Assembly: GCA_934247115.1 (NCBI GenBank)
Contig: CAKQIY010000019.1
Coordinates: 1 to 35,269, forward strand
Origin: an uncultured Coprococcus sp.
GTDB lineage: Bacteria; Bacillota; Clostridia; Lachnospirales; Lachnospiraceae
Reading direction: 5' to 3'
Length of the DNA stretch: 35,269 bases
Part shown: piece after piece, positions 14,653-23,067 of the stretch
How the letters are laid out: each line of letters starts with the position of its first letter
Position numbering within the stretch: position 1 is the first letter of the stretch
Position numbers and translations under genes: made by a program
The notes under the pieces: model-generated
What the model was told of the DNA's origin: nothing
Database searches by the model: none
What the model saw: the letters and a program-made list of their open reading frames with translations, nothing else

Positions 14653-16491
14653 TCAGATCGTTACTCTGAACTTTTCTATTTTCTTTCTATCTTTGATAAG
14701 CTGCTGAACTCTAGACATGTCGTTCTCATTTTCAAGCTGCTTCTTGATACTTGCCAGCTTGATCTTCCTGACAACATCCGTTATGGCTCCTCCGATCTCC
14801 TCCTCGGACATATCTATGGACAGATCCGTCTGCAGCATCCCCGCCACAAGTCTCTGTTCCTCAACATCCTGGAACGTGTTCACTATCACTGCCGGTTCTA
14901 CCTTGCCAGTAGACCTGTACTGGCTGAACAGCTTGTCTGCAACAGTACGGAACACCCCCGGTTCGAAGTCCGCCTCGCTGATGATCCCATCCAGCTTCGC
15001 GAACAGTGACGGCTCATTCACCAGCCATGTCAGAAGCAGCTTCGCCGTCCGGTTGCCATTCGCACTGCTGTCCATCCGAGTCTGACTTCTGCCACCCGTG
15101 GTCTCCGTCGCAACTCCGTCATACGCCGGAGCATCGCCACCGCGCTGCTCCTCCAGCCGACGTTCCTCTCTCTCAACCACATCAGGTCTCGGGACACCGG
15201 CCACTCCATATTCGTGTACCTTTTCTGCCAGAGCCTCCCGGTCGATCATATAAGCATTCGCTATAGCTTCTATATAATTGTTACGCTCCAGCTTGTCTTC
15301 TATATACGACAACTCCCTGGCGATCTGGTTCTGGAACTTCGTCCTCTCCCCGGGATCCTTCTGGTCATACTCCTCAGAATATATTCTCGCCAGGAACATC
15401 ATACCGCTCTCCGCCTTCTTGATCCTCTCCTCAAAGGCCTCACTGCCCAGATTGCGGATAAATTCATCAGGATCCTTGTACGGTCTCATATTGATGATCC
15501 TTGTTCCTACTCCGACCTCCCTGAGAATGGCTATGACCTTCTTGGTGGCTGCAACTCCGGCACCATCACTGTCATATGCAAGGTATACTTCCTCAGCATA
15601 CCTCTTGATGATATTCGCATGTCCGAACGTAAATGCCGTTCCCAGAGATGCCACCGCGTTGTCAAAGCCTGCCTGATGCATGGATATGACATCCATATAT
15701 CCCTCACAGCAGATGAATCCTTTTCTGCGGCTTCTCCTTGCTATATTCATGGCAAAGAGCGTACGGCTCTTGTCAAACACCGCCGTATCACTGGTATTGA
15801 TATACTTGGGCTTGCCGTCGCCAAGTACTCTGCCTCCAAATGCGATCACCTTGCCGTTGATATCCAGTATAGGGATCATAGCACGGTTCCAGAACTTGTC
15901 CACACCGCCATCTCTCTCTGAGATATCGACAAGGCCCGAACCCTTGAGCTGGTCATCAGTATATCCCTTGCTCCTCAGATATCTGTACAGATCATCCTTA
16001 TATATATCTGCGTAGCCAAGGGCAAATCTGTTGATGGTCTCATCCGAGAGACCTCTCGTATTCCTGAAGTAGTCGTAGGCCTTCTCACCATGCTGACTGT
16101 GCTTCAATATATAATGAAAGTACGCCGCAGCTGTCTTGTTCATCTCCCTGAGAGCTATCTTGTACTGCTCCCTGGAACGCTCCTGGGCGCTCATGGACTT
16201 CTCGGGCAGCTGTATACCGGCTCTCTCCGCCAGTCTCTCCACCGCCTCCGGGAAGTTCAGATTCTCATATTCCATGACAAATGTAAACACATTGCCGCCG
16301 ACGCCACAGCCGAAGCAGTGATACATCTGTTTCTCTCTATTTACCTTGAATGATGGAGTCTTCTCATGATGAAAAGGACAGCAGGCTTCATAATTACTTC
16401 CCTTCTTCTTCAGGCTCGCGTAGCTTCCTATGACATCCACAATATCACTGCGCGACAGGACTTCATTTATCACATCATCCGAATAATACAA
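14653..16491 (-). CDS. dnaG: DNA primase DnaG
   Basis: The 612-aa replicative primase has an N-terminal zinc finger (CPFHHEKTPSF, with CFGCG about 18 residues later), the catalytic core with CCEGYMDVISMHQAG (TOPRIM Glu), and YLAYDSDGAGVAA (the acidic metal-binding DxD). The C-terminal part (about 440-612) is a DnaB-helicase-interacting domain after a charged linker. The start codon is TTG at 16491, supported by GGAGG 7 nt upstream and a normal primase N-terminus. The nearby ATG is out of frame. It begins 12 nt after the dGTPase-like gene, so translation is probably coupled. Confidence 0.97.
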   Translation of the reverse strand: MYYSDDVINEVLSRSDIVDVIGSYASLKKKGSNYEACCPFHHEKTPSFKVNREKQMYHCFGCGVGGNVFTFVMEYENLNFPEAVERLAERAGIQLPEKSMSAQERSREQYKIALREMNKTAAAYFHYILKHSQHGEKAYDYFRNTRGLSDETINRFALGYADIYKDDLYRYLRSKGYTDDQLKGSGLVDISERDGGVDKFWNRAMIPILDINGKVIAFGGRVLGDGKPKYINTSDTAVFDKSRTLFAMNIARRSRRKGFICCEGYMDVISMHQAGFDNAVASLGTAFTFGHANIIKRYAEEVYLAYDSDGAGVAATKKVIAILREVGVGTRIINMRPYKDPDEFIRNLGSEAFEERIKKAESGMMFLARIYSEEYDQKDPGERTKFQNQIARELSYIEDKLERNNYIEAIANAYMIDREALAEKVHEYGVAGVPRPDVVEREERRLEEQRGGDAPAYDGVATETTGGRSQTRMDSSANGNRTAKLLLTWLVNEPSLFAKLDGIISEADFEPGVFRTVADKLFSQYRSTGKVEPAVIVNTFQDVEEQRLVAGMLQTDLSIDMSEEEIGGAITDVVRKIKLASIKKQLENENDMSRVQQLIKDRKKIEKFRVTI

Positions 16492-16503
16492 TCCATTTCC
16501 TCC

Positions 16504-17508
16504 TTACACCTTCCAGGACTTAGGTATATATATACTCTTGAAGGTCTCTATGGCATAATTGTCAGTCATGCCTGCTATATAATCACAGACCACTGTTCTG
16601 GGATCCTCTCCCATATATATCATCTCCACGCACTCATTTGTAAGTCTGCTTACATCCTCGCTGAAATATTCATACAGGATCCTCAGCATCTTGTCCGCCT
16701 TGCGCTCCTCGCTCTTGGCTATGGGATTGGTATAGAGGTATGTGAACATATATGTTCTGAGCCTGCCCAGCGCGTCGCCTATATCCGGTGACATCTCCAC
16801 GCAGTCCTTCCCCATGCTTGTATTGATGACATCATGTATGAGACAGTTAAGTCTTGCTCTTGTATTCTTGCCAAGTATATCCGTAATATTCTGTGGAAGA
16901 TCCTCCTCCCTCAGAATATTGCCCCTTATGGCATCATCTATATCATGATTGACATATGCTATCTTGTCAGCAAGTCTCACGCACTGCCCCTCCAACGTGT
17001 GGGGAGTGCACGATGTCTTGTGGTTGAGTATTCCATCCCTCACCTCCCAGGTGAGATTCAGGCCCTCGCCCCTGTTCTCAAGGCGCTCAACCACCCTGAC
17101 GCTCTGAACATTGTGGCTGAAATTATTGCCTGCACATGCTGCCAGTGCCCTCTCTCCGACATGTCCAAATGGGGTATGTCCTAGATCATGTCCCAGCGCT
17201 ATCGCCTCCGTCAGATCCTCATTGAGTCTGAGCGACCTCGCCATGGTCCTCGCTATCTGTGACACCTCAAGGGTGTGTGTAAGTCTTGTTCTGTAATGGT
17301 CATCTCCCGGTGACAGAAATACCTGGGTCTTGTGCTTAAGTCTCCTGAACGCCTTGCAATGCAGGATCCGGTCACGATCCCTCTGATACACTGTTCTGAG
17401 ATCACACTGCTCCTCATCACGTTCTCTTCCCCGCGACTGATCACTGAATGCCGCATACGGACTCAGCATCTGATGCTCCTGTCTCTCCTGTTCTTCGCGT
17501 ATCGTCAT
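16504..17508 (-). CDS. dgt: Deoxyguanosinetriphosphate triphosphohydrolase-like HD protein
   Basis: The 334-aa HD-domain dNTPase hydrolyses dNTP to deoxynucleoside and tripolyphosphate. Metal ligands appear in THTLEVSQIAR (His78), ALGHDLGHTPFGH (His107-Asp108), and later ADKIAYVNHDIDDA. The N-terminal FRRLKHKTQVF segment is also characteristic. AGGAG lies about 7 nt before the ATG. It is the first gene of the dgt-dnaG-rpoD-trmK operon, an arrangement common in Clostridia that ties dNTP pool control to priming and transcription initiation. I could not pick one convincing promoter in the very AT-rich 17520-17660 region. Confidence 0.93.
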   Translation of the reverse strand: MTIREEQERQEHQMLSPYAAFSDQSRGRERDEEQCDLRTVYQRDRDRILHCKAFRRLKHKTQVFLSPGDDHYRTRLTHTLEVSQIARTMARSLRLNEDLTEAIALGHDLGHTPFGHVGERALAACAGNNFSHNVQSVRVVERLENRGEGLNLTWEVRDGILNHKTSCTPHTLEGQCVRLADKIAYVNHDIDDAIRGNILREEDLPQNITDILGKNTRARLNCLIHDVINTSMGKDCVEMSPDIGDALGRLRTYMFTYLYTNPIAKSEERKADKMLRILYEYFSEDVSRLTNECVEMIYMGEDPRTVVCDYIAGMTDNYAIETFKSIYIPKSWKV

Positions 17509-17660
17509 AGAATTCTCCTATCTACATATACATACAAAACCTAACAGTATCTATTCCAAATCATATCTTATTAACCACACATCTTTATTATTCTGTGTTT
17601 TTTTTCATAATCCTTTTTTTATTTTCATTTTTTCATTATTTTTGCATTTTATATGAATAT
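17509..17660. other. AT-rich upstream region of the dgt operon
   Basis: No gene was found. Long T tracts (around 17588-17595 and 17605-17612) make up much of it, which read as A tracts upstream of dgt and might act as an UP-type element. Several weak -10-like hexamers exist but no clear -35/-10 pair. The 12-bp repeat array begins right after. Confidence 0.4.
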
Positions 17661-17793
17661 ACCAAGAAAATATACTAAAGAAACGAACTTGAAAATATAC
17701 TTTAAAATACACTTAGAAATTCACTTGGAAATGTAACTGAAATGCATTTGGAAATACACTTAGAAGTACACTTAAAAATTTGCCTGAAAAGTA
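17661..17793. repeat. Degenerate 12-bp tandem repeat array
   Basis: At least nine consecutive units of a 12-bp motif with consensus ACTTGGAAATAC fill 17687-17793. Examples are ACTTTAAAATAC, ACTTAGAAATTC, ACTTGGAAATGT, ATTTGGAAATAC and ACTTAGAAGTAC. One unit is only 11 nt (17735-17745). Two weaker units precede them (17661-17686). The array is intergenic, and every frame is interrupted over its full length. Confidence 0.8.
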
Positions 17794-17809
17794 TATCACG
17801 AGAATAAAC

Positions 17810-17880
17810 AAAAAAGTGTATGTCATAATGGCTATGGCTGGCATACCATTTTCCCATAGCCATTAAGAACATACACTTTT
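17810..17880 (-). terminator. Long two-part hairpin, probable terminator of the lipoprotein gene
   Basis: The outer stem is 12 perfect pairs (AAAAGTGTATGT/ACATACACTTTT) and the inner stem 12 perfect pairs (TAATGGCTATGG/CCATAGCCATTA), separated by a 2/3-nt internal loop, with a 16-nt apical loop. On the - strand it ends in TTTTTTG. It lies about 80 nt beyond the stop of the lipoprotein gene at 17961. It is longer than a usual terminator. Confidence 0.65.
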
Positions 17881-17960
17881 AATATTTTCATTATTTTTTC
17901 TATTTTTCTATTACATTGCCTAAAATTACACTATAGACCTATCACATTCTTTTCACCATA

Positions 17961-19364
17961 CTAATTCTTGCCAAATCGAGCCTCATCCTGAACTATACTC
18001 ACTTCACTTCCGTCCCTGGCATCAATCATGATAAGCTGTATTGGATATGACTCATCACTTCCCCTGTCAGTATCCAACTGGGCAAAAGCATACACCGGTA
18101 TCGCCTCATATTCACCATCGCCGATCTTCGTTCTAAAGTATGTCAGTCTGACATCGTTGAACTCCACCTTGTTGTATCCTCTGTAATCAGCAAAATGCTC
18201 CGGCATACATTTCTGCAGGCTGTCCACTGCGTCTTCCCAGTTTATAAGCGTTACTGCCTGAACGGCATCCTCATCTGATCTCATAGGCCATGTACATATA
18301 AAAGAGACCAGTCCGTCACTGTCAAAGGTTATAGTATACTCCGACTTTTCCATATAGTAATAGTTATCCGGATTGAAATTATCCTCATTACTCTGATGAG
18401 ATATAGTATCAACACCAAATACCTCCGGCTGATATAATGGCTGTCCTGTCACCGCCGCTCCAAGTTCGACAGAGTATCCATTCTTCTCATATCCGCACGC
18501 CTCATCTCCGCCATTTGCATCATAATATCCATATTCTCTGTATATCTCATTCCCGGAAGTCATTGCGACATCCTTAAAGCCCCACTTTGCCATGTAATCC
18601 ATAGCTTTAGCCAAAGCCTCGTCCTGGCTCAGTCCGCATTTGTTGTCTTCATCCACGGCTGCCCATATTGGAGAATTTCTGTTGATGGCATCAAGTTCTT
18701 CACTGTCATATGTCATGTATGCCACAAAAGTTGCTCCCAGTTTCTGCATATCCTCCGGCACTTCTTTCGCAGATGCCAGCTGCAACTCAAACCCCTCATC
18801 CGTGGACCATGACTGATCAAAGAAGTACAGTATGTACTCTGTGCCATCAATCTTCCCAATAAAATAATCTTTACTGTAGTCGACCGCTGCCCCTTTATCC
18901 GCAAAAATCGCATCTCTCTGCGCCTGGCTCACTTCATCCTTCAGATCATAAGGATACTCAAACGCCCCTTCTTCTTCGTCAAAAATGTTCTTCAGTATCC
19001 TCTCTCTATCAGACGAATCTATCTTTCCCATAGTGAATTTCTTTGTATACATCTTGTCCGTATCAGGGATCTTGATCTTATCAGTTTTTATACACGCCGA
19101 CTCGACGGTCCCACAGTCATCCGACCTGATGTCAACGTCTGCGCTGACAGGTATATCCAAAGCTGCTGCAAGACCTCCCACACTGTCTTCTCCCTCGGCT
19201 GTATTTAGTGCATCACTTCCGCCGATGTATTCCTTCACATCATCTCCCTCTATAACAGATACGTTTATCCCATCATCATTTTTTGTTGTACAGCCAACGA
19301 ACGCAAGTGCCATACACATTGCCGCTGCACAAGCCAGAATTCTTCGCCTTCTCATATTTTTCAA
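17961..19364 (-). CDS. Unknown lipoprotein downstream of ECF sigma/anti-sigma pair
   Basis: I do not recognise the family. The 467-aa product starts with a basic run (MRRRR), a hydrophobic segment, and a lipobox-like AFVGC with Cys25 as the likely lipidation site. The remainder is a soluble, acidic, aromatic-rich extracytoplasmic domain. The start is TTG at 19364, because AAGGAG lies 5 nt before it, whereas the internal ATG at 19355 would be about 14 nt away. It lies 84 nt after the anti-sigma candidate on the same strand, so it may be a target or effector of that system. The gap contains a TCGGGT-ATA-ACCCGA inverted repeat. A long hairpin (17810-17880) follows. Confidence 0.8.
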   Translation of the reverse strand: MKNMRRRRILACAAAMCMALAFVGCTTKNDDGINVSVIEGDDVKEYIGGSDALNTAEGEDSVGGLAAALDIPVSADVDIRSDDCGTVESACIKTDKIKIPDTDKMYTKKFTMGKIDSSDRERILKNIFDEEEGAFEYPYDLKDEVSQAQRDAIFADKGAAVDYSKDYFIGKIDGTEYILYFFDQSWSTDEGFELQLASAKEVPEDMQKLGATFVAYMTYDSEELDAINRNSPIWAAVDEDNKCGLSQDEALAKAMDYMAKWGFKDVAMTSGNEIYREYGYYDANGGDEACGYEKNGYSVELGAAVTGQPLYQPEVFGVDTISHQSNEDNFNPDNYYYMEKSEYTITFDSDGLVSFICTWPMRSDEDAVQAVTLINWEDAVDSLQKCMPEHFADYRGYNKVEFNDVRLTYFRTKIGDGEYEAIPVYAFAQLDTDRGSDESYPIQLIMIDARDGSEVSIVQDEARFGKN

Positions 19365-19422
19365 ACTTTACTCCTTCCTTTATCCGTTAGGACTCTCCAC
19401 ATAATTCTTTCATTTTCCTTTT

Positions 19423-19437
19423 TCGGGTATAACCCGA
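19423..19437. promoter_or_regulatory. Inverted repeat TCGGGT-ATA-ACCCGA in the gap before the lipoprotein gene
   Basis: The sequence is a perfect 6-bp hyphenated palindrome between the anti-sigma candidate (ends 19449) and the lipoprotein gene (starts 19364). No U tract follows on the - strand, so it is not a good terminator. It may be an operator or an mRNA stem. Confidence 0.35.
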
Positions 19438-19448
19438 GTATTTATATA

Positions 19449-21005
19449 TCACTCTGCATCTCCAAGGTATACCGACATATAGTCAAACGATTGAGAATAT
19501 CCGTCATCACTGGATACAAACATATATGAATCGTTGATCTCGCTCTTATCAACAAGGAAATAGACTTTTAGATCATGCTTTTCACTATCCTTGTCAAGCA
19601 CTACCTCCACATCATGCACATCTGCCTTCTGGCCATCGATTTCTACATATGCAGGAGATACAAACGTCATCTTCTGACTGTTCTGTGCACTTGCGTCGTA
19701 ACCGGCATAGTAATAATTTGTAGTTTCCGGAGTCTGCAATTCTTTTGATCCGTTTATTTCCCCCCTGTCGAGGTAAAAATCAAGGACATTCTCAGCGTTG
19801 TCAGCGCCCTTTGCCTCTACACCCTCATATGTCATATCCACAACTACCATACGTAGGCTGCTATCGTTGCAGTCATCCCAAGTCGAGAACATATCATCCG
19901 TGGTCTCCTTAAGTCTCCTGCATCTGACTGTCTTAAACTTACCATTTTTATCAACAAATCTACTGTCAATGTCGCCAAACCAATAGGTTATGTCGCTCTC
20001 AGGTATTTTGCATGTATTGTCATATACCTTTATACCGTTAACTGTCATCTCATATCCTGCTTTGATAAACTTCTCATTCACATTTACGATTGTGAATCTA
20101 TCCTTAGTCTCATCTACAAAACTCTCTCTATCATTCTCCGCATCTGCATCATCCTGTACATCATCTTCAACCAAAGTCCATTTTGCAGGGTCATCTCCTA
20201 TTTCCTCATTGATCGACATTCCTGCTATCACTTTGCAAAGATCCGTTTCAGTTATCGACCGTCCTACATACATAGTTACGATCACCGAGTGTTCTTTGAC
20301 AGGAATATACGCCAATCTGTTGAAGGAGTAGTCCACACCGCCCCTCTCAAAAAGCTGATACTCATAGTCACCTGCTTTTAATGTCTGAGCCTTCCCAACA
20401 TCCCGGTTCACCACATCATACGATTTGCCATCCCACTCTGATGCTGCAACAGATATACCCATATCAAGTTCTCCATCTGTAACATCATATTTGTTCTCCT
20501 CCACCTGAACCATTCCAGCAGGCAGATAGCTGAATTTTATCTCCACATATCTCCTGTCAGGATCAACAGAATATGTAAGTCCGTCACTTCCCACCTTTGA
20601 GTATACTTTTTCAGAATAACATTCATCTGGGATATCTCTCTTCTCTATATCTGACAGATCTGCCGTATCTTCCGCTGTAGCGTTTTCCCCTGACATGCCT
20701 TCCTGTGAATACACGTCCTCATTCATCTGAATCGTTACTGTAGCCGTATGTCCGTCCCGATTGACTGTGAATCTATATACCGTAACGGCTGCATGGATCG
20801 ACACCGGCAACAGTACCACCGCACATGTTAAAATTACTGCCACCTTGGTAAATCGTCCAAATCCTCCATAATATTTCTTTTTACTTGTCTGATCCTCAGA
20901 CTTCTCAACCTCCTTTATTCCATCCAGTATCCTCTCTTTTCTTGCCTTGTATTCCGCAGAAAATTTATGCACATCCTCTTTGTCATGTATATTATTATTC
21001 TCCAT
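19449..21005 (-). CDS. Membrane-anchored anti-sigma factor candidate
   Basis: The 518-aa protein has a cytoplasmic N-terminal helical region of about 52 residues containing ARKERILDGIKEVEKS, one transmembrane helix (about 53-76), and a large extracytoplasmic domain of about 440 residues. This layout is typical of Clostridia anti-sigma factors with DUF4179-like sensor parts. Its ATG lies inside the end of the ECF sigma gene (11-nt overlap), so translation is coupled and a sigma/anti-sigma pair is very likely. The extracytoplasmic part has two presumed beta-rich halves that I cannot assign to a named domain. It probably holds the sigma factor at the membrane until an envelope signal arrives. 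Confidence 0.8.
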   Translation of the reverse strand: MENNNIHDKEDVHKFSAEYKARKERILDGIKEVEKSEDQTSKKKYYGGFGRFTKVAVILTCAVVLLPVSIHAAVTVYRFTVNRDGHTATVTIQMNEDVYSQEGMSGENATAEDTADLSDIEKRDIPDECYSEKVYSKVGSDGLTYSVDPDRRYVEIKFSYLPAGMVQVEENKYDVTDGELDMGISVAASEWDGKSYDVVNRDVGKAQTLKAGDYEYQLFERGGVDYSFNRLAYIPVKEHSVIVTMYVGRSITETDLCKVIAGMSINEEIGDDPAKWTLVEDDVQDDADAENDRESFVDETKDRFTIVNVNEKFIKAGYEMTVNGIKVYDNTCKIPESDITYWFGDIDSRFVDKNGKFKTVRCRRLKETTDDMFSTWDDCNDSSLRMVVVDMTYEGVEAKGADNAENVLDFYLDRGEINGSKELQTPETTNYYYAGYDASAQNSQKMTFVSPAYVEIDGQKADVHDVEVVLDKDSEKHDLKVYFLVDKSEINDSYMFVSSDDGYSQSFDYMSVYLGDAE

Positions 21006-21570
21006 ACAGCATCATCTCCTTTACAAGCAATTTATGAGCCCTCTTGATTGCCCTCTCATACCTCTTCCGAACAGCAGGTTCCGACATATTCATGATCGCC
21101 GAGGTCTCCCTCACGGATAGCTGTCTGATGATACGCAGCTGTAATATAAGTGCATCATCACCTGACAGCCGTTCCAGAACAGTCTTCACAAGCTGCCGCT
21201 TTTCCACCTCGTCAGCCATATCTCTGCCGAAATCAGCGCTGCGGTTCCAGACGGCATTCTCAAGAGTCTCAGCGGATATCTCATCCCCCACAAAAGTGCG
21301 CACACGCTCCGATGCCCTATTATTGCTTCTGTACATATCTATAGCTATGTTCTTCGCCATCTTAGTTATGTACGCTGTCCTCTTGCTCTCAGACATTCTT
21401 CTCACCATGTCTCTACAGCTGATGAGTTTCAGAAAAGTCTCCTGCACAGCCTCCTCTGCCTGCCATACATCCCCCAGCACCGCATAGGCCAGCCTGTACA
21501 CCTTCTGCTCATACATATCGTAATATTCCGCTATGAGTTCACTATCCTTTTTTTCATTATGCATAATCAT
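20995..21570 (-). CDS. ECF-type RNA polymerase sigma factor
   Basis: The 191-aa group IV sigma factor has sigma-2 near residues 10-75 (YRLAYAVLGDVWQAEEAVQETFLKLI, then TKMAKNIAIDMYRSN). It has sigma-4 near 125-180 (LIRQLSVRETSAIMNMSEPAVRKRYERA, shown in parts: LSVRETSAIMNMSE is the helix-turn-helix). Several ATGs lie near the start. 21570 is preferred because AAAAGGG sits 5 nt upstream, and 21573 and 21564 are alternatives. An ECF-like promoter at 21642-21670 suggests autoregulation. The pair with the overlapping membrane gene forms a sensing unit. Confidence 0.92.
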   Translation of the reverse strand: MIMHNEKKDSELIAEYYDMYEQKVYRLAYAVLGDVWQAEEAVQETFLKLISCRDMVRRMSESKRTAYITKMAKNIAIDMYRSNNRASERVRTFVGDEISAETLENAVWNRSADFGRDMADEVEKRQLVKTVLERLSGDDALILQLRIIRQLSVRETSAIMNMSEPAVRKRYERAIKRAHKLLVKEMMLYGE

Positions 21571-21641
21571 CATGTCCCTTTTCCGTGCCCCTGCCCTGAA
21601 CACGCCTGTAAAATTCCGTCATATTTGAACGTTCACTATAT

Positions 21642-21670
21642 ATAACGAATAGATTACCACAAATGTGACA
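21642..21670 (-). promoter_or_regulatory. Putative ECF-type autoregulated promoter
   Basis: On the - strand: TGTCAC (21670-21665), 17-bp spacer, CGTTAT (21647-21642). This is unlike the sigma-A hexamers seen elsewhere in the window. Transcription would start near 21635, at the edge of the palindrome TGAACGTTCA (21626-21635). Confidence 0.4.
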
Positions 21671-21747
21671 CCCTATTTTATATTTCTTTATTTTTTTACT
21701 TTTAAGGTTTTTATCTTTTTACATTGCCATATTTATAATTAATATAC

Positions 21748-21810
21748 AAAAAGGACAGCCATCTTTTCGCCATGTCTAAGACCGGCGTTCAAAAATGATC
21801 TGTCCTTTTT
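21748..21810 (-). terminator. Terminator of the sugar-transport/PrsA-like operon
   Basis: The base stem is AAAAAGGACAG/CTGTCCTTTTT (11 perfect pairs). An imperfect inner extension (CATTTTT with AAAAGATG, then CGCC/GGCG) sits inside it. On the - strand the hairpin ends in TTTTTG. It lies about 70 nt past the stop at 21879. Confidence 0.7.
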
Positions 21811-21878
21811 ATATACATTTATTCTACTATACTATACGCTATTGAGCGTATTAAGTCTGACGACACTGTCCTTATTGA

Positions 21879-22976
21879 CTACTTCATAAGGCCCTGGTCA
21901 TTCAGATATGTGGCCATATCAAGGAAGCTGAAATTCTTCCAAGTATCATCCTTATAGACAATACCACCCTTTTCATCACAGCTGTCTATCCACTGCTGCT
22001 TTGTGTTCTCAAGCTCTGTGTCAACCTGCGCCAGCGCAGCCTGATATGCAAAGCTCTCCAGGAGATCACTGTCGTGATCTGAAAGAACAGCTATTGCGTA
22101 ATATGATGTCTCGGCCTCATACACGTCAGTACACTGTCCTGCAGTCATCCCCTCCATCACAGAATTCATATCGTCAGAGTAGCCTCCCACATAGCTCTGT
22201 TTCTCCTCCGAATATGAATCCACGCCATACTTCTTCGCGGTCTCCTTGGCATCAGCACCACCGTTGATCTCCTTCACAGCAGCCTCAGCCTGAGCCTTCA
22301 TGTCAGCAAGCTCCTTATCATCCAGCTTGACATAATTGCCATCGTCATCAGTCACAGGATTGCCGTCATCATCCGCCTTAACCTTGGGAAATGTCAGATA
22401 GTATATCTTCTGGAAATTATAATCCTTATACTTCTCCTCGTTGTCTGCGGTGAGCTTCTTTCCTATCTCGTTACGGGTATTGGTCTCAATCTTATTCATG
22501 ACCGAAGTGTCCTGAAATACGGAATCGATCAGATCATCGCTTATTCCATACTTCTCTCTGACCGCCTTCGGAACATACGTGGTGAAGTTACTTATAAGGC
22601 TGTCTCTGGTATTCTCATCATCCTTTGTGAATTCCATGTTGGCATCCTTAGCTGCATCCCCTGCCATCTTGGTCTCCACTATATTATCAATGACAACCTG
22701 CTTGTACTTCTCCTCGTCCTTCTGTATGTCCTCATACTGTACAGTTCCCGACAAAATCTCAAGTATACTGTAAAGCATAAGCTCGTCTTTACCTATACTA
22801 TACTCACCAACTGTCATAACAGCATCACTGTTATCCGTTGCCTTGCTGTCCGTGCTGCTTGCGGTACTCTGTGTCTTACCACCATCAGATGTATTATCCG
22901 TACTGCCGCAGCCCGCCAATATGGACAGACCAAGTGCTGCCGCACATACACAGCTTGTTAATCTCATTCTCTTCAT
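21879..22976 (-). CDS. PrsA/SurA-like parvulin-type lipoprotein foldase
   Basis: The 365-aa lipoprotein has signal peptide MKRMRLTSCVCAAALGLS with lipobox LAGC (Cys23). A Ser/Thr/Asp linker follows, then a SurA-N-like helical region (about 50-190) and a C-terminal parvulin-like segment (about 220-320). The motif order of parvulins is kept (YVGGYSDDM, then VMEGMTAGQCTDV, then YYAIAVLSDHD), but typical catalytic residues are not obvious, so it may be a chaperone without isomerase activity. The ATG at 22976 is chosen because the signal peptide starts there. The frame is open to 23042, which also has AGGG upstream. It follows the DUF624 gene closely and is probably co-transcribed with it. Confidence 0.82.
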   Translation of the reverse strand: MKRMRLTSCVCAAALGLSILAGCGSTDNTSDGGKTQSTASSTDSKATDNSDAVMTVGEYSIGKDELMLYSILEILSGTVQYEDIQKDEEKYKQVVIDNIVETKMAGDAAKDANMEFTKDDENTRDSLISNFTTYVPKAVREKYGISDDLIDSVFQDTSVMNKIETNTRNEIGKKLTADNEEKYKDYNFQKIYYLTFPKVKADDDGNPVTDDDGNYVKLDDKELADMKAQAEAAVKEINGGADAKETAKKYGVDSYSEEKQSYVGGYSDDMNSVMEGMTAGQCTDVYEAETSYYAIAVLSDHDSDLLESFAYQAALAQVDTELENTKQQWIDSCDEKGGIVYKDDTWKNFSFLDMATYLNDQGLMK

Positions 22977-23067
22977 GCCTGCTTCTTCGTCCTTTAGTTT
23001 ATTATAAAATGATATCTCACACTTATTGTCACCCTTATTCATTATCCCTGTGGATCAACGGTCAGTA

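Noticed and set aside
15214..15921. Open frame (235 codons) on the + strand opposite dnaG
   Set aside because: It is a shadow of the dnaG coding sequence, with no start signal and no domain.
17661..17793. 12-bp repeats considered as a CRISPR array or plasmid iterons
   Set aside because: There are no spacers, no replication initiator gene and no cas genes nearby. Units are too degenerate for typical iterons.
19423..19437. TCGGGT-ATA-ACCCGA hairpin considered as a terminator of the anti-sigma gene
   Set aside because: No U tract follows on the - strand, and the loop of three bases with an AAAAAGG tail does not fit. It was kept only as an inverted repeat.
21626..21635. Palindrome TGAACGTTCA considered as a LexA (SOS) box
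   Set aside because: The Firmicute LexA box needs GAAC and GTTC separated by four bases. Here they are adjacent.
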